Below the pieces are notes generated by a model. The model did no database searches and had not been told where the DNA came from. It was given only the letters and a program-made list of their open reading frames with translations. A stretch of DNA of 64,000 nucleotides from Beta vulgaris subsp. vulgaris (taxonomy: Eukaryota > Streptophyta > Magnoliopsida > Caryophyllales > Amaranthaceae), in the NCBI RefSeq assembly GCF_026745355.1, contig NC_079206.1, positions 43,273,104 to 43,337,103 of the forward strand. The letters run 5' to 3'. A program made the position numbers and the translations under genes. Shown here one piece after another: positions 13,101 to 25,125 of this stretch (position 1 is the stretch's first letter; every line of letters starts with the position of its first letter).

Positions 13101-15353
13101 TCTCACCGATACACTATGAATATTACAATAATGAGTACGTTGAATGAAGAAGAAATTACAGGAAAAACTTTCTAAGTAATTATAGACTTTTTTCGATTGA
13201 AAGTTCTCGAGTTTTTCTTTAAATAATTTCTTCTTATATAGCTGCTGCAAATCTTCTTCTACTGGTCATGTTGTGCTCCATGTTCTCCTCAAATTGCACA
13301 AAGTGGAGTTATGGAGATCATGGCTCAATTTCGCTGCACTTCCTCCACTCTTTTTGCAATGGAAAATAAACTTCCCACTACTTTCCATTAGTGGTCTAAT
13401 CTTCCAGCAAGTAATGCGCAGGTGGAGGAGTTAGTTGGAGATCTTCAAGGATTTAGTTCCACAATTTCAGCCACGCTTACTCCAATTGTTCTCACGCAGG
13501 AGATGGAGTTTGTTGGAGATATTCAATGATCATCTCCACGCTATTTTCCATCTGTTTTTCAAACATTTCCAACAGCACAAAATATCTAATAACTTAAAGA
13601 ATCTTTTATGCAAAGATTCTAAGTTACTAGAATATTAAACATACCTTATAATAAATATTCAAGTGTATAAAATTAATATCTTGACTTAGATTAAATAATT
13701 AACCTTTCTCCACAAGATATAAATGCAAAGTTGAACATTACATTATTTTTGGTATTTTATATATTTCGCAAAATAAAACTATAGAGTAAAATTAACCTAT
13801 GTATTTGACATCATCAAAACTATTCAAAACATGGAATACAACAGCACTAATAGTGTTTGGTTCCACTCTTTGAGCATCTGGCCTGTTGTGAAAAACCTAG
13901 AGACAGCAGAAATAACAAGAGGACCAATGGAGGCCCAATAAGCTTTAAAAAACGCAGCAGGGAAGCCATCTAACCCAGGCGATTTATCATCACTTATACT
14001 AAACATAGCGGCCTGAATTTTCGCACTCGAGAAAGGAGCCGAAAGCATAAGGGCCTCCGCACTGGAAACCTGTGGGAGATTGAGTTCACGGAGCACTAAA
14101 TCAATATTTTCACAGTTAGGAATTGTTCCTGGTGAGGTAGATGGGCACGATTGGAGAATATCTTTGAAAACTTTGATGATCATAGACTCAATAGCAGTCG
14201 GGGGAGTCAATCCAGGTCCCGTCATCCCCACGAAGCATAAAGATGTGATTTTGCTGCTTACGAGGCCGGAGCCGCCTGAAAAAGAAGGAGGAAGGGACAT
14301 CCCCAAATTTGGCGTGAATATTCTTTGTATGTTGTATCCAGTAGGAGAATGTCAGGGTTGCCGAATTAATAAGCTCTCTTTGTTGGCCCGCAAGACGGAT
14401 ACCATGAGAGAGGTTGGCCACCTCAAGACTCATATTCGAAAGCTTCTTGGAGATGCTATTCCAAATTATACCCCAAAATAAGTGACGGTCTAGACACCAT
14501 GACCGCAACTTACTTCGAATAACATCTAGTTTCCTTGAAAGGGCGTACATGGGAGAACCTGCAATATACATGGTAAGAGAATCAAGAACAATATTTCCGG
14601 GAAAGAAAGGCACCAAGCCTCGATTTGGTAAGGCCGAAATGCTGCTGTAGTCGGAAGGTCAGTGTGAAGTAAAATAGGCGCGTGATCGGAGGTTGTAATA
14701 GGAAAATGACGAGAAATTGTATTCGGGAAATGTGTTAACCAATCCGGAGAAGCATAAGCCCAGTCCAACCGTTCCATAATAAGTCCATGATTTTCGCGAT
14801 TATTAGCCCATGTAAACCGCGGCCCGAAAAAAGGCACATCTTGCAAATTTTGAGAGTGCTTCCAGGTTGTTATCTCTTCCCAACCACGGATGATGGGCGA
14901 CCCCCCAAGTTTGTCCGCGTAAGATTCCAGTTGATTGATGTCCCCTATTATAAGATAGCTTTCATAATTTTGGAGCAGACATTGAAGGACGTTACAAAGA
15001 GCATTACGCTGTTGAAGTTGCGAGGCGCCGTACAAAAACAAAAGGTGCCAAGATTTGCCATTACTAGTCGTTATGGTACATAACACAAAATTACTGGTTT
15101 TCGAAATAATCCGGACATCATAGGTGTCCCAACAAAAAACTGCTAAACCCCCACTAGTATTTTGGGAATCTACACCACAACTAAACCTAGGGCTAGTATT
15201 TTGTAGGAGATTTGCTACGTAATGTACACTACATTTAGTTTCTCATAAAAACAAAAACGTCGGACGATTTTGTGAAATTAGCCAGCGAAGATAGGGGATT
15301 GTCGGGCTAGTGCTGGCATTGAGCCCTCGACAATTCCAAGACAAAATTTTCAT
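10111..15353 (-). pseudogene. LINE ORF2: endonuclease-reverse transcriptase-RNase H, broken
   Basis: The start ATG (15351-15353) leads into KILSWNCRGLNA, the apurinic-endonuclease N-terminus. Further endonuclease motifs are IIGDIN and TTSDHAPI. RT motifs follow: HLRPISLCN, then IKIDMNKAYDRV with the motif-A Asp, then GLRQGDPLSPYMF, then HLFFADDSMFF with the catalytic Asp pair. Next come an RT-type zinc-binding segment (CRICLHDKEDNDHLFWQCP) and a C-terminal RNase H (VEAHACRLGLLWAKH, VIVYTDSANLI). Without the nested solo LTR the reading length is about 4.1 kb, typical for plant LINE ORF2. It is interrupted by a TGA at 15243-15245, by at least six frame changes (near 14600, 14250, 12400, 12010, 11200 and 10680) and by the solo LTR at 12702-13843. 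It cannot supply its own activity. Confidence 0.85.
12702..13843. mobile_element. solo LTR (1,142 bp) inserted in LINE ORF2
   Basis: The insert begins TGTTAGTCGAG and ends ATACAACA, with TG/CA termini. It is flanked on both sides by GCACT (12697-12701 and 13844-13848), a perfect 5-bp target duplication. Removing the insert and one GCACT restores the RT reading frame across the junction. No gag or pol homology is present inside, so this is a solo LTR from an LTR retrotransposon of unknown family. Confidence 0.85.
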
Positions 15354-17449
15354 GGATCCATAGTAGGCTGTTGTGGATCAGCCACATCCTCCATATCTGA
15401 TGGTTCGCCAGTTGTAGAAGTTGTAGCCCAATGAGTTTGAGCCATCCCAGTGGTAACATTATGATCAGTAGCAGCATAAAGAGGTAGGTCTTCATTATTG
15501 TTTGATTTATTCCGTTTCCACAGCCAATCCTTGGTAGCCACTTCCGGGGATACAATAGAAGGGTGTTTGTTGCGGATTTTGGACGTAATAGATTCACCTG
15601 GCTCTACCCCTAGATCATGAGCTAGAGATGTGTCCGTGACGACTTTGGAAGTGAATTGGCCTAAATGCCCAGGCGACCATATAATGAAAGCAACCTTAGC
15701 CTCCCACTCCTCAAGTCAACGTCGGCGGCGCTTATGTCGGGCCTGAAAAACATCTGCATCTGGTAGTAACCAACTTTCGTTTGATTGACTGCGACCTAGA
15801 GGAAAGTCTCAGTGCTTCTTGCCGATGAAGAGGCTAGACTGACACGGTAATGCAAGAACAATGGTGTTGTGTTCTGACTGAGTTTCCATGGGAGAAGTAA
15901 TTGGATCCGAATCCGAGTTAGCCAACTGAGAGAGGTCCAATGGGCTCGAAGGCGAGTACAATTCATCCTGTTGTTCAACTGAATGTGGCCTTAGTGGATC
16001 ATTACCCAATGGTGGAGAATAGACGGAACCTTTCATTGATAATAGTAGAGATATTCTGCAACTCCTGGGTTCTGCCCTTTCTGGTGGATGCATTGGTGGA
16101 CTTTGCCGCTGGGCCATAGGTGAAGAATACTGCATATGAACTGAATATGGTGGCTGGGATTGCCAGTTGCTTGGCCCAGGTTCATCGAGAGCCGGAGGGG
16201 CCCTTATATGCCAACCTTGACTTACCACATCTTCAAGAGAGCCAGAGTGCCTTGCTGGGCCGTTAGAAGCAGGGCCCAACCCCAAATCCGTGTTGACTGG
16301 CCTTGGAGAACCACATAGCCTTGTGCAGAGCTTGGGTAGAAAGTTGGGCCCAACTTCCTAAACCTAAAGAACCAAATATTCTCCTAGGTGGGGATTGTGG
16401 TTTATGTCTTTCAAAACCCAAAGGCCCCAGAGGGAGCTCAAAATTTTGCGGGGCTTGAGGTTGGATATTACGATCCAGTTGAAATCCCAAGTTAAGCAGA
16501 GGAGCGAGGCCCATAGAAACCTGAGCTTGCACCGGTATGTCAGGGCTAAATCTGGTAGTTGGAGATCTAACAACTCTGTTGGCTTCTCCTCAAACCAGAG
16601 CTGAAATGGGCATACTGAGAGTGTGAAAAGAGTCATTCTGATGATGAGAGATAGAATAAGGATCTTCCACAGGAAACCCAGGCACCGCTTGAAAGGGGAG
16701 ATCCAGCGAGGTTTCATAAAACTCCTCCTCCGAAGAAGAGTCCAGATTAGCAGGGGGTTAGCATAATACCAAGGATAGACATATGGGTCATGAAGGGGAA
16801 CCAAACGGGAGGGGCGAGCATGTGAGAGGTTGAGTTTGTGATTTCGATTAAGAAATCTATCATTTTAAGCCTCTAATCATGTTAGTGTATAAAGGAATAC
16901 CTTCATCATATCAGTATGAAGGACCACCATACCAACCTCCTCAAACTCTCGAATGTGGCGCTAAATGATCCATTGAGCATCATATGCTGATAGATTGCAT
17001 CGACCTGTGTTATGACCCACGCAGCCACATTCCCTGCAAAAGTGGTATATGCCTTCATATATAAAATAGACCCAAGAGACCCGATCATCATCCAAGGGGA
17101 CGAAACATCCCCAAACCAATGGTCGTGAGAGATCCACTAGAACGCGTGCCCGTAGGAAAGGGTCTAGAGGGAGGCCAGCCCCATAATTATCGATTGCTTC
17201 AACATGTCCTACATGACTAAGAAGGCGGAGCGTCCAGTCCGCCTCCAGAAACCGCCATGGGAGGTCCTGGACCCTGATCCAAAATACTTGCCATGTTGAA
17301 TCTGAGACTTGTTGGAATCTGGTTATCCGAACTTGCTCGAAATGTAATTGGCTTACCATCCATAACAGTGGTGTGAGTATGAACAAGGACGTCTCTATCA
17401 AGGAGATTCTGACATTCAAAAATAAAGTACGGACCCGTACGTAGCACAC
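15350..17449 (-). pseudogene. LINE ORF1: gag-like DUF4283 and zinc-knuckle protein, broken
   Basis: Minus-strand pieces between 17449 and 15350 encode a DUF4283-type domain (FWIRVQDLPWRFLEADWTLR) and then a CX2CX4HX4C zinc knuckle (CRECGCVGHNTGRC, about 16990-17035), the usual nucleic-acid-binding ORF1 of plant LINEs. A long Pro/Ser/Gln-rich tail follows (16532-15800). The last piece ends with a TGA at 15350-15352 that overlaps the ORF2 start as ATGA. A frame change near 17280 splits DUF4283, and at least three more frame changes occur in the tail. The N-terminal border is uncertain. Confidence 0.75.
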
Positions 17450-18158
17450 GAATGGGTCACGTGTCTCTCAATGATTATTAACAATATTGTAAACGAAGCT
17501 TGACGTGGGAGGGGAATTATCGAAGAAGACACCTACTACTGCATGGGACCACCTAACATAAGGTAGCAAGGACTGATTTGGCGGAGGCTGGATTAAAATA
17601 CCCATTCTCTGAAGACGTGGATATTGAGGAGGGAGAGATGAGATTGGAATCTGGAGAATAACTGAAGGATGGGAAACTCATTTATACTGGTGAAGTGAAA
17701 GAGGGTAGACAAGGTAGAGGAATTAGGAGGTTGGAGTAATTAATGCGATGGATAAAGGCGAGTATTAATAGTAGCAATTAAGCTTAGACTAGGTTTGCTT
17801 AGTTTTTACCATGCGAGAGAATTAGCTGCATGCGAGCCATTTGGCACAAGGAAAGGAATAGCAAGGTTATTTGGTGGAGGATTTAGCGAAAAACTTACCT
17901 AAGGAAACATGACGGCGGAAGAAGGCAAATGGAGATACCTCACTGTAGGGGGATTCTCGAGGCGAGAGAGAAGTCACTTCCAAGTTCAAATTCTTCCAAG
18001 TTTTTGAAATTCTGAATCCGAGAGTGTAGAAGTCACTTCCAAGTTTTGTTGAACCTAACAAAATTAATTCACCTAGAAGTTTCACCTCCAAAGATTCTTG
18101 GACAAATTTATAATTTGCGAGATGAGATTTTTAAAGAGAAAACTACCTAATGCAATAA
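17450..18158 (-). other. LINE 5' leader and its upstream junction
   Basis: This region lies upstream of ORF1 and has no recognisable domain. It contains two copies of GAAGTCACTTCCAAGTT (about 17970 and 18030). The 5' end of the LINE is probably near 18100, but no target duplication could be matched with the sequence next to the poly(A) end. Confidence 0.4.
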
Positions 18159-18770
18159 TGCTATTATATAAGGGAAGGGGGGAGCTATGGTGTCCCCGAA
18201 TGAAGAGACTATTTTACCCCTTTTCCTTTCTAATTTACAAATTCACTTACAAACCAAAGAGAGATTCAAATAAAAATACTGGAAATAAAATTATAACAAT
18301 CGCTCACAAGTCAATTAAAATCATAAAATTGCATAATTTACATTATACAAATCACTCAAATGAGTAAACTTTACAAAAACCGAAAAATTAACTTACAAAC
18401 TACAACCAATACACTACAACGTCAATACATACTCACAAAAATTTGACTTGAAATCCAAGTGTCCACTTTCTTCACAATATATGAAGTAGTATACTTAATT
18501 TAAAAACCAATTAAAAAATTATAATATTAGAAATCATAGATAAATTCAATAAAAATTTCATTTTGTTCATAGAATTTAACTTTGAAAAGTAAAAAAGAGA
18601 GACTGGTGTGAGACTTAAATGACAGAGACTAAACCAATAAATTTTGTAACTAAAAACAATTATACTCTGTATGTCTAATGTTCAAATTCTGACTTTTACA
18701 TACGTCGAAAAAAACCGAGTTTCTGTCTTAAAAAAAATTCAAGCACGCATCGCGTGCAAAAAAATGCTAG
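18159..18770 (+). mobile_element. non-autonomous Helitron
   Basis: The 3' end carries a perfect hairpin (GCACGC-ATC-GCGTGC, 18743-18757) followed 10 bases later by CTAG and T, the Helitron 3' signature. The 5' part (TATTATATAAGGGAAG, then GGTGTCCCC, then TGAAGAGACTATTTTACCCC) aligns with the start of the second Helitron at 48711. The interior is AT-rich with no Rep/helicase gene. Confidence 0.65.
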
Positions 18771-18787
18771 TATGATATAGTTGTATG

Positions 18788-19262
18788 CATTGTTGTTAAA
18801 ATCCCGATCCGAATCTTACGATTCTACGATTTTACGATCCTGGAGGACCTCACCGATCCCGATCCTACGTAGGATCTTAATTTTGTAGGATCTTTCGATC
18901 CTGCTCAACCACAAAAAATCACATGGTAGGATCTTAACACGATTCTACGATCCTACGACTCTACGATCCGATCCTACCATATAAAAATCATAAAGTAATT
19001 TCACATATTATATTTCTCCTATTAGATTTTGATCGCATGTTACTTCAATCTTATTGTATTGAAAAACTATCATCATTTGCTAACTAAGAAAATCATTATT
19101 AATATGTGCAAATTTTTAACATGAGGTTCTTACCATATTTTAGTATAATCATCTCTATTTGACCAAATTGTAGGATCTTACGATCCTACGATCCGATCCC
19201 ACCGATTCGATTATACCATCCCCTACGATCCAAAGTAAGATCCCGATCCTGATAACATTGGT
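18788..19262. repeat. GATCC/CGATC-rich palindromic repeat block
   Basis: Dense, overlapping variants of CCGATCC, TACGATCC, TAGGATC and GGATCGG occur at both ends (18805-18975 and 19170-19255) around an ordinary AT-rich centre. The left edge (TTGTTAAAATCCCGATCC) and the right edge (GATCCCGATCCTGATAACA) are rough inverted copies, suggesting a foldback or MITE-like element. No coding sequence. Class unknown. Confidence 0.5.
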
Positions 19263-19299
19263 TGTATGGAATGAGTATCAATTCACGTCCACAAGACAT

Positions 19300-19495
19300 T
19301 TTTTTTTATAAGGAGAGAAAACTAGATTAGCCCCTAACATAGGACCAACCTAACACATCCTTGCGGATGATAGAGAGGAAAACAGGATCATGTAACTCAA
19401 ACCAACGATGCAGAGAATGCACCAAGTAACCCTTGTTAGCCAGATTATCCGCCGCTTGATTCGCTTCTCGGAAGCAGTGAGAAATAGCAAGTCCA
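19300..19495 (-). pseudogene. 5'-truncated LINE tail with RNase H C-terminus
   Basis: Read on the minus strand, the segment gives HCFREANQAADNLANKG and then WFELHDPVFLSI, the C-terminal signature of LINE-type RNase H. It runs to a poly(A) tail seen as the T-run at 19300-19309. Only the last ~200 bp of a LINE is present, a typical 5'-truncated insertion, and it comes from a different LINE family than the 10-18 kb element. Confidence 0.7.
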
Positions 19496-19809
19496 TAAGA
19501 CATTATTATAACCGATTTTCTATTTATCTAAAAACACTTTTTAAATTTATAATGTGTCTTGTTTTGGGGGGGGGGGGGAGGGGTGTTAGAGTTATGAACC
19601 TATTACCATAATCTAAAAGTCCAAGTTGCTGCTTCAAAATAATAAGAGGGCCAAATACCCACATTAATAAAATATAGTTTTTTTCCTTATTTATAGGATT
19701 TTTAACTAAAATAATACAAATTTTTGTCCGTTCTCTCGTAATAATACAAACTTTTGAGCTGAACTGAACTGAAAATAAGTTGGGGAGAACAGGTCCTACA
19801 TATAAAGTA
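19496..19809. other. AT-rich spacer with a G-run and a hAT/MITE-like TTCAG motif
   Basis: It contains a G-run at 19565-19578 and, near 19755-19795, the string CTGAACTGAACTGAAAATAAG next to an ACCTGTTCTCCCC-like edge. That resembles termini of small hAT-like elements common in plants, but a partner end was not found. No gene seen. Confidence 0.3.
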
Positions 19810-20070
19810 CTACCTCTGTCCTTTATTAGTTTACCCACTTTGACTTATAACACTATTCATCTTTATCACTTTGACCGTCATTTGTACTTTATATGTAAGG
19901 AAAATATAATCATGTGTGATATTATTTGATTCGTCTCAATATATAATTTTGGAATATTAAATTTTTATAATTTTTACAAATACATAATTAGAGATATTAT
20001 TACTCAAAGTTTTACATCGATAAATGTGAAAAGTCAAAAGGGGTAAACTAATAAAGGATGGAAGGAATAG
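19810..20070. mobile_element. Stowaway-like MITE
   Basis: The left end TCCTTTATTAGTTTACCC (19819-19836) is the exact complement of GGGTAAACTAATAAAGGA near 20041-20058. Outer bases are CTACCTCTG and GGAAGGAATAG. The interior (TTATTTGATTCGTCT, TTTTTATAATTTTTAC) is shared with the piece at 34900-35080. Confidence 0.7.
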
Positions 20071-20757
20071 TCTTTATTGGAAACTTGAGGAAGAAGAAAA
20101 GAAATTAACCAACAATTCAAAGAACCAAGAAGAAGGATGAAAGGCGTCGGAAATCAGGAGTATGCAGCAACAATTGACGCACAAGACTGATGGTTTTGAA
20201 GGTTTTATGACGTTTCTTGTCGAAGAAAAAATTACTTGAAGAAGAAGAAAGAACTTGAGAGAGAGAAAAAGAAAAACCGTGAGGAGAGAGAGAGAGAATA
20301 AGAGAGGACCGAAATTCTTGAGTGTGAGGAGGGAGAAAATAATTCTTGTGTGGTAAAAATAATTTGATCGAAGGTATTTATAAAGAAGTTTTTCCTTTTG
20401 GGCTTAGGAAAAGGAGATTGGGTTCAAATAAAGTTTGATGATGAATTGGATAAATGAATTACAACTCCTAACATTTAACATCAATATAACTCCTTTTCTT
20501 AATCTACTTAGAATTTTGGGTTCCTCAAGCCTATTTAGACTTCTTTTCCAAATCAAATTAGTATTTCAAACATTTTTCAAAGCATGCCTAAATAAAATAT
20601 TTTAACTTCCTTAAATCCTCAAAATAATTTCTTTTGACTTTTAAAATAGTCAACCTTCTGTAAATTAATAAATCATTTAAACTCAACTATGTTTAAATTT
20701 AAATATATAAATACTAAAATATATTTATAAAATCCGTAAAATTAAGGGGGATTACAA
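20071..20757 (-). mobile_element. LTR-like sequence, minus orientation
   Basis: On the minus strand the segment starts TGTAATCCCCCTTAATTTTA at 20757, the usual opening of many plant Ty3/gypsy LTRs (TGTAAYCCCC). A TATA-like CTTTATAAATACC (about 20380) follows, then a CT-rich leader with CTCTCTCTC. Its far end is not resolved because the MITE at 19810-20070 lies inside or beside it. The class is inferred from style only. Confidence 0.4.
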
Positions 20758-22849
20758 CAACATTCCAACATTTCAAATACAATGCTCATATCCAAACAAG
20801 CCATAAATGAATTTCAATTTGCAAAGCCTACATTGACATAAGACTAAAGATTTTGGCAAGGATTTCTCTAATTCTTTGTCAAATTTTTGCAAATTTATTT
20901 CCCTGGTAGGGTTTTCTTTATTTCTTGTGTGTATATTTTAAGTTTTGTGTTGTTATCTTTTTCTGGAATTGAACAAAGAAAATAGAGAAATTGTTTAAAT
21001 GAATTACAATAATCACAATTATGAGTCATTGATAAATTTGGTTTTTAAAATGTAGATTCTATTGGGAATGATAGTGTAGGGTTGTAGGTAGTAGTATATG
21101 TATATAAAGGCCCCTCATTTATCATATCGCCTCCGGCCAAAGAATTGTCAGCACCATGTCTGGTGGGGTGACTGGGTTTGGTGTATTTCGAGGGTGGGGT
21201 GGTTGGGTTTGTTGTATTTCGAGGGTGAGAGAGTGAAGGGTGCAGGACGAGCGGCCAAACCAGCTCGGTTGAAAGGGTGGTTTCAGGTGGGCGGCGGCTG
21301 TCGTGGGTGATTCAGGGCGACAACAGAGGTGCTACGAAGGGGGAGTTTGGGGTGACGGTTGGCAGCCAAAATCGACGGTTCAGGTTGTGGCTGCGATGGT
21401 TTTTTCTAGGTGATCGTGGTTGCCGTGCGGTGGTGCACGGTTGTTTCAATGGTGGGATTTTAAATTTTACTTATTTCCTTTTGTTTTTTTTACTATATAA
21501 AAAAATTAAAAATTAGAAGAGAAGAAGGGAAGAATGTGAAGCAACCTTGAAGGGTTGGTTGCTTGAGTAATTGAATGTGTTTGAGTTGCTATTTGTAGAG
21601 CAAATTTTCTGAATTTGTGGAGTTTAGTCAACCTCCATTAATGAAGGAAGTATGGTGTTGAGATTTTTTTGTTCAGATTTTTGACAGAAGATTTGAGGTT
21701 ATTGTTGAATTTGTGCTTGGTTTTCAAAGTCCTCTGACATGGAGTTGGTGCTACTGATTTTTCTTTGCTTTTGTGGTTGAGCTTGATTCATGGGTGAGGG
21801 AGAATGGTGGGAAGAAGAAGATGATTATTTGATTTTTTTTATTTTTTATTTGTTTTCTTTTTCCTTTATCTTTGCTAAGTAGTTTGGGTTTATGGCTTTT
21901 GGATAATGTATTGGACATTAGGTTTGGTAATAAATTGTTTGGGCTTCAACATGGTTTTAGTTTAGGATAATGGATTAAACAAAGTGGAACTTCAATAAAA
22001 ATGATCCCTAATAAAATTATTTAGATATAATTAAAATGAAAAACTAAAATATTTAAATATAATGTATTTCAATTTTAAATCGTTTTGATAAATTCATTTA
22101 TTAAAAAATTCGAGAATGAATTAAAATTATTTTAAATATAATAAACATCTTACTCCCTCCGTCTTTTTTTATTTGCTACAAGCACTTTTTCACAAAGACC
22201 AAGGAATTGGGTGGGGACCACTGTGCAGAGGGTGTGCAGTTGGTGAATTAAAGGAAAGTAATGGTGGGTAATTATCTTGTGATAAAGCAGATTAAAAGCC
22301 AAAAAAAACACTTGGCCCACATACTAAAAAAAGTAGGCGCCACATATATTGAAGGAGGGATTTCATTTCCCTCCAAAATTTTTATACAACCAAAGGGAAC
22401 TAAAATTTTCTGTTACAATTATACAACCAAAGGGAACTAAAATTTTCCCTCCAAAATTTTTAAGCTAAATTAAATAACAGGGGTTTTGAAATTTTCCCCA
22501 AAAATTAGAAATTAAGGGGGAATTTAATTTTCCCCCAAAAAACTTGAAAAAAAATCCTAACAAACAGGGGACTATATATTCACAACCACTTTTGCACTTG
22601 CATTAAATTTTTTCACCACTTCCATCAACCAAACCAAAGACACCAACCAGCAGCCAGCCACCACCACCATCAAAGACACCAACCAGCAGCCTAAACCACC
22701 ATCAAAAACACCAAACAGTAGCCATTTCCTTGGGGGGGGGGGGTTTGGGTAGATTAACTCTCAGATAAATCATCATAGAGTTTTTTAGAGGCCATGTCTG
22801 ATTTCATAGCTTCACTTGAGGAAAGTGTGGAAGCTTTCTCAGCTTGAAC

Positions 22850-23011
22850 ATGTCTGGCATCCATAGCTTAGCTATGGCCCCCCTAGACAGTTCTACTGAT
22901 AACAATTCAACACCATCCCCATCAGCTCTTAATTTACCACCAAATTACCCAACTTTTGATCTGAATGACCCACTGCCAGAATCAGAACCAGAACAGTTCA
23001 TGTCAAGTTAA
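22850..23011 (+). pseudogene. 53-aa ORF, possible remnant of a mariner-like transposase N-terminus
   Basis: An intact ATG-to-TAA ORF of 53 codons containing NLPPNYPTFDLNDPLPE, followed by simple sequence and repeats. Plant mariner-like transposases often start with an acidic, Leu/Pro-rich N-terminus of this style, and the position just inside the left end fits. The rest of such a protein is absent. The link to transposase is an inference from position and composition only. Confidence 0.35.
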
Positions 23012-23773
23012 AAAAACAGGGTTCATGTATAGTTAGGTTCATCAATGTATGTGAAGGTATGGTGAAAAAAACAGTTCATGTTAAGGTATGGTAAACAAAA
23101 CAGTTCATGTTAAGTTAAAAAAAACAGGGTATCATTGTATCAAACAAATGATTGAGAAAAAAAGAAAATCGAATTAAACATTGTTGCAAGAAAAATTCAA
23201 TCAGATTTCATTTTTTTCTCAATCATATTTAAGACAAAATGATAATGAAGGCCAATTTTTTAAAAACACATGTTAGGCATGATTAAAGTTCCTCTCAGGG
23301 AGTCCCACTCATCCATAATACTCAACACATGCTATTAAAACAGAGGAAAAGTTGAAAAGAAGAGCACAAAAAATTGGTGGCAATATGAGTATACTGGTCT
23401 TAAAAGGCATAATGTCCAAAGTATAAAATCATCAGACCTCATTCATCATTGAGGAACATAATGCACCTCTCATGTAAACTTTCTATATGTCATTAAAACT
23501 CTATTGGACAGCCAAACAAAAATCAAAATATAACACATATGCCTCATCAATTATTTATACTACTATTCTAATCATTTTACCACTGATTAAATGCAAAATG
23601 GAGTAAGAATTTGGATGTAACATCCTATTTCATCATATAGGATCACACCAACACACACACAAATCGTAGAAAACATCAGCCCAAAACTATTAGCCCAACT
23701 AATACCCAACCAACCCATTTAATCCCCCAAGACCCCTATTTAATCCCCCAACTCCCTTTATAATCCTTCCCTC

Positions 23774-24720
23774 CAAACACAACATATAAACAGAACAAAT
23801 GAAGGCCAAAAATTACATGTTTTAACAGATCAAGGCAAACACAATATATAAACAGAACAAATGAAGGCCAAAAATTACATGTTTTAACAGATCAAGGCAA
23901 ACACAACATATAAACAGAAGAAATCAAGTAAAAATAACATGTTTAAACAGATGAAGGCAAACACAACATATAAACAGAACAAATCAAGTAAAAATAACAT
24001 GTTTTAACAGATCAAGGCAAACACAACATATAAACAGAAGAAATCAAGTAAAAATAACATGTTTAAACAAATGAAGGCAAACACAACATATAAACAGATG
24101 AAATCAAGGCCAAAAATTACATGTTTTAACAGATCAAGGCAAACACAACATATAAACAGAACAAATCAAGGCCAAAAATTACATGTTTTAACAGATCAAG
24201 GCAAACACAACATATAAACAGAACAAATCAAGTAAAAATAACATGTTTTAACAGATTAAGGCAAACACAACATATAAACAGAACAAATCAAGAAATAACA
24301 TGTTTTAACAAATCAAGGCTACCTAAACATATTTTCGAACAAATCAAGGCAAAATCAACATGCGTATGAACAAATCAAGGCAAAATAACATTTATATAAA
24401 CAAATCAAGGCAAACCTAAACTTATTTTCGAACAAATCAAGGAAAAAATAAACAAATCAAGGCTAAGTTAACTTATTTTCGAACAAATCAAGGAAAAAAT
24501 AAACAAATCAAGGCTACCTAAACATATTTTCGAACAAATCAAGGCAAAATCAACATGCGTATGAACAAATCAAGGCAAATAACATTTATATAAACAGATC
24601 AAGGCAACCTAAACTTATTTTCGAACAAATCAAGGAAAAAATGAACAAATCAACGCAAAAACAACATGCGTATAAACAAATCGAGGCAAAAACAAGTAAA
24701 AAACACAAAAACCTATACAT
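23774..24720. repeat. tandem repeat, ~60-bp unit, inside the mariner-ended element
   Basis: Units contain ACACAACATATAAACAGA, AACATGTTTTAACAG and ATCAAGGCAA. About eight regular copies run from 23774 to 24310. Shorter degenerate units built on GAACAAATCAAGGCAA and CATGCGTAT follow up to about 24720. The strand is purine/A-rich throughout. Confidence 0.8.
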
Positions 24721-24864
24721 GCAATCTAATCAAACGCAACCCCACAGGCAAAGCATGTTAAAAAAGCTTCCTAAAATTGTAAAAACAGAGATTTAAGTTA
24801 AGGAGTGGACCGATCTGAGCCAAAATTAGAAAGGGGACGCTGGGAAACCATTTCGAGATGGTTT

Positions 24865-25125
24865 TTATACCAACAGAGGTAAGATCGCCATGATTAATTT
24901 AAAGCCTTCTGGTAGTGGATCTTGCAAGTTTTCCGATTTTTTGCCCTCAACTACACCACCAAATTGAAGATCTGGTGGTTTTTTTGAAGGCGCGCCACAA
25001 GCCCAACAAAACGAACCAAAATCCAAGGGTTTTTTTGAAACCCTAGATTTTTTTGCCTCAGCATCGAACTCGTCCATCAAATCAAAGAGCCGTTTCTTTG
25101 AATTCGGAGTTAACTCATCCATCAT
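24865..25125 (-). CDS. hypothetical protein ORF carried by the mariner-ended element
   Basis: The minus-strand ORF starts MMDELTPNSKKRLFDLMDEF and gives 86 codons to TAA. The middle is basic (KKSRVSKKP) and has a CWACG pair of cysteines. A leader resembling a plant 5' UTR precedes it (GA-rich 25270-25360 and AGGTATATG just before the start). The end, CTGTTG|GTATAA, could be a splice donor, so the ORF may be only a first exon. I do not recognise the protein. It is transcribed toward the left-end ORF, and may be a host fragment captured by the element or the element's own second gene. Confidence 0.4.
   Translation of the reverse strand: MMDELTPNSKKRLFDLMDEFDAEAKKSRVSKKPLDFGSFCWACGAPSKKPPDLQFGGVVEGKKSENLQDPLPEGFKLIMAILPLLV

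Larger units (their letters stand above)
10046..18100 (-). mobile_element. plant non-LTR retrotransposon (LINE, L1-like with RNase H)
   Basis: Read on the minus strand, the element runs from a leader near 18100 through ORF1 (gag-like, DUF4283 plus zinc knuckle) and ORF2 (endonuclease, reverse transcriptase, RT zinc-binding, RNase H) to a poly(A) tail, seen as the T-run at 10049-10060. The order is that of plant L1-type LINEs carrying an RNase H domain. About 6.9 kb remains once the nested solo LTR is subtracted. Multiple stops and frame changes make it inactive. I could not fix the target-site duplication, so the 5' limit is approximate. Confidence 0.85.

Noticed and set aside
17867..18091. 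74-codon minus-strand ORF upstream of LINE ORF1
   Set aside because: Lies in the LINE leader with internal direct repeats and no domain.
23774..24720. CRISPR-like array
   Set aside because: Units are contiguous tandem copies without unique spacers, in a plant transposon.
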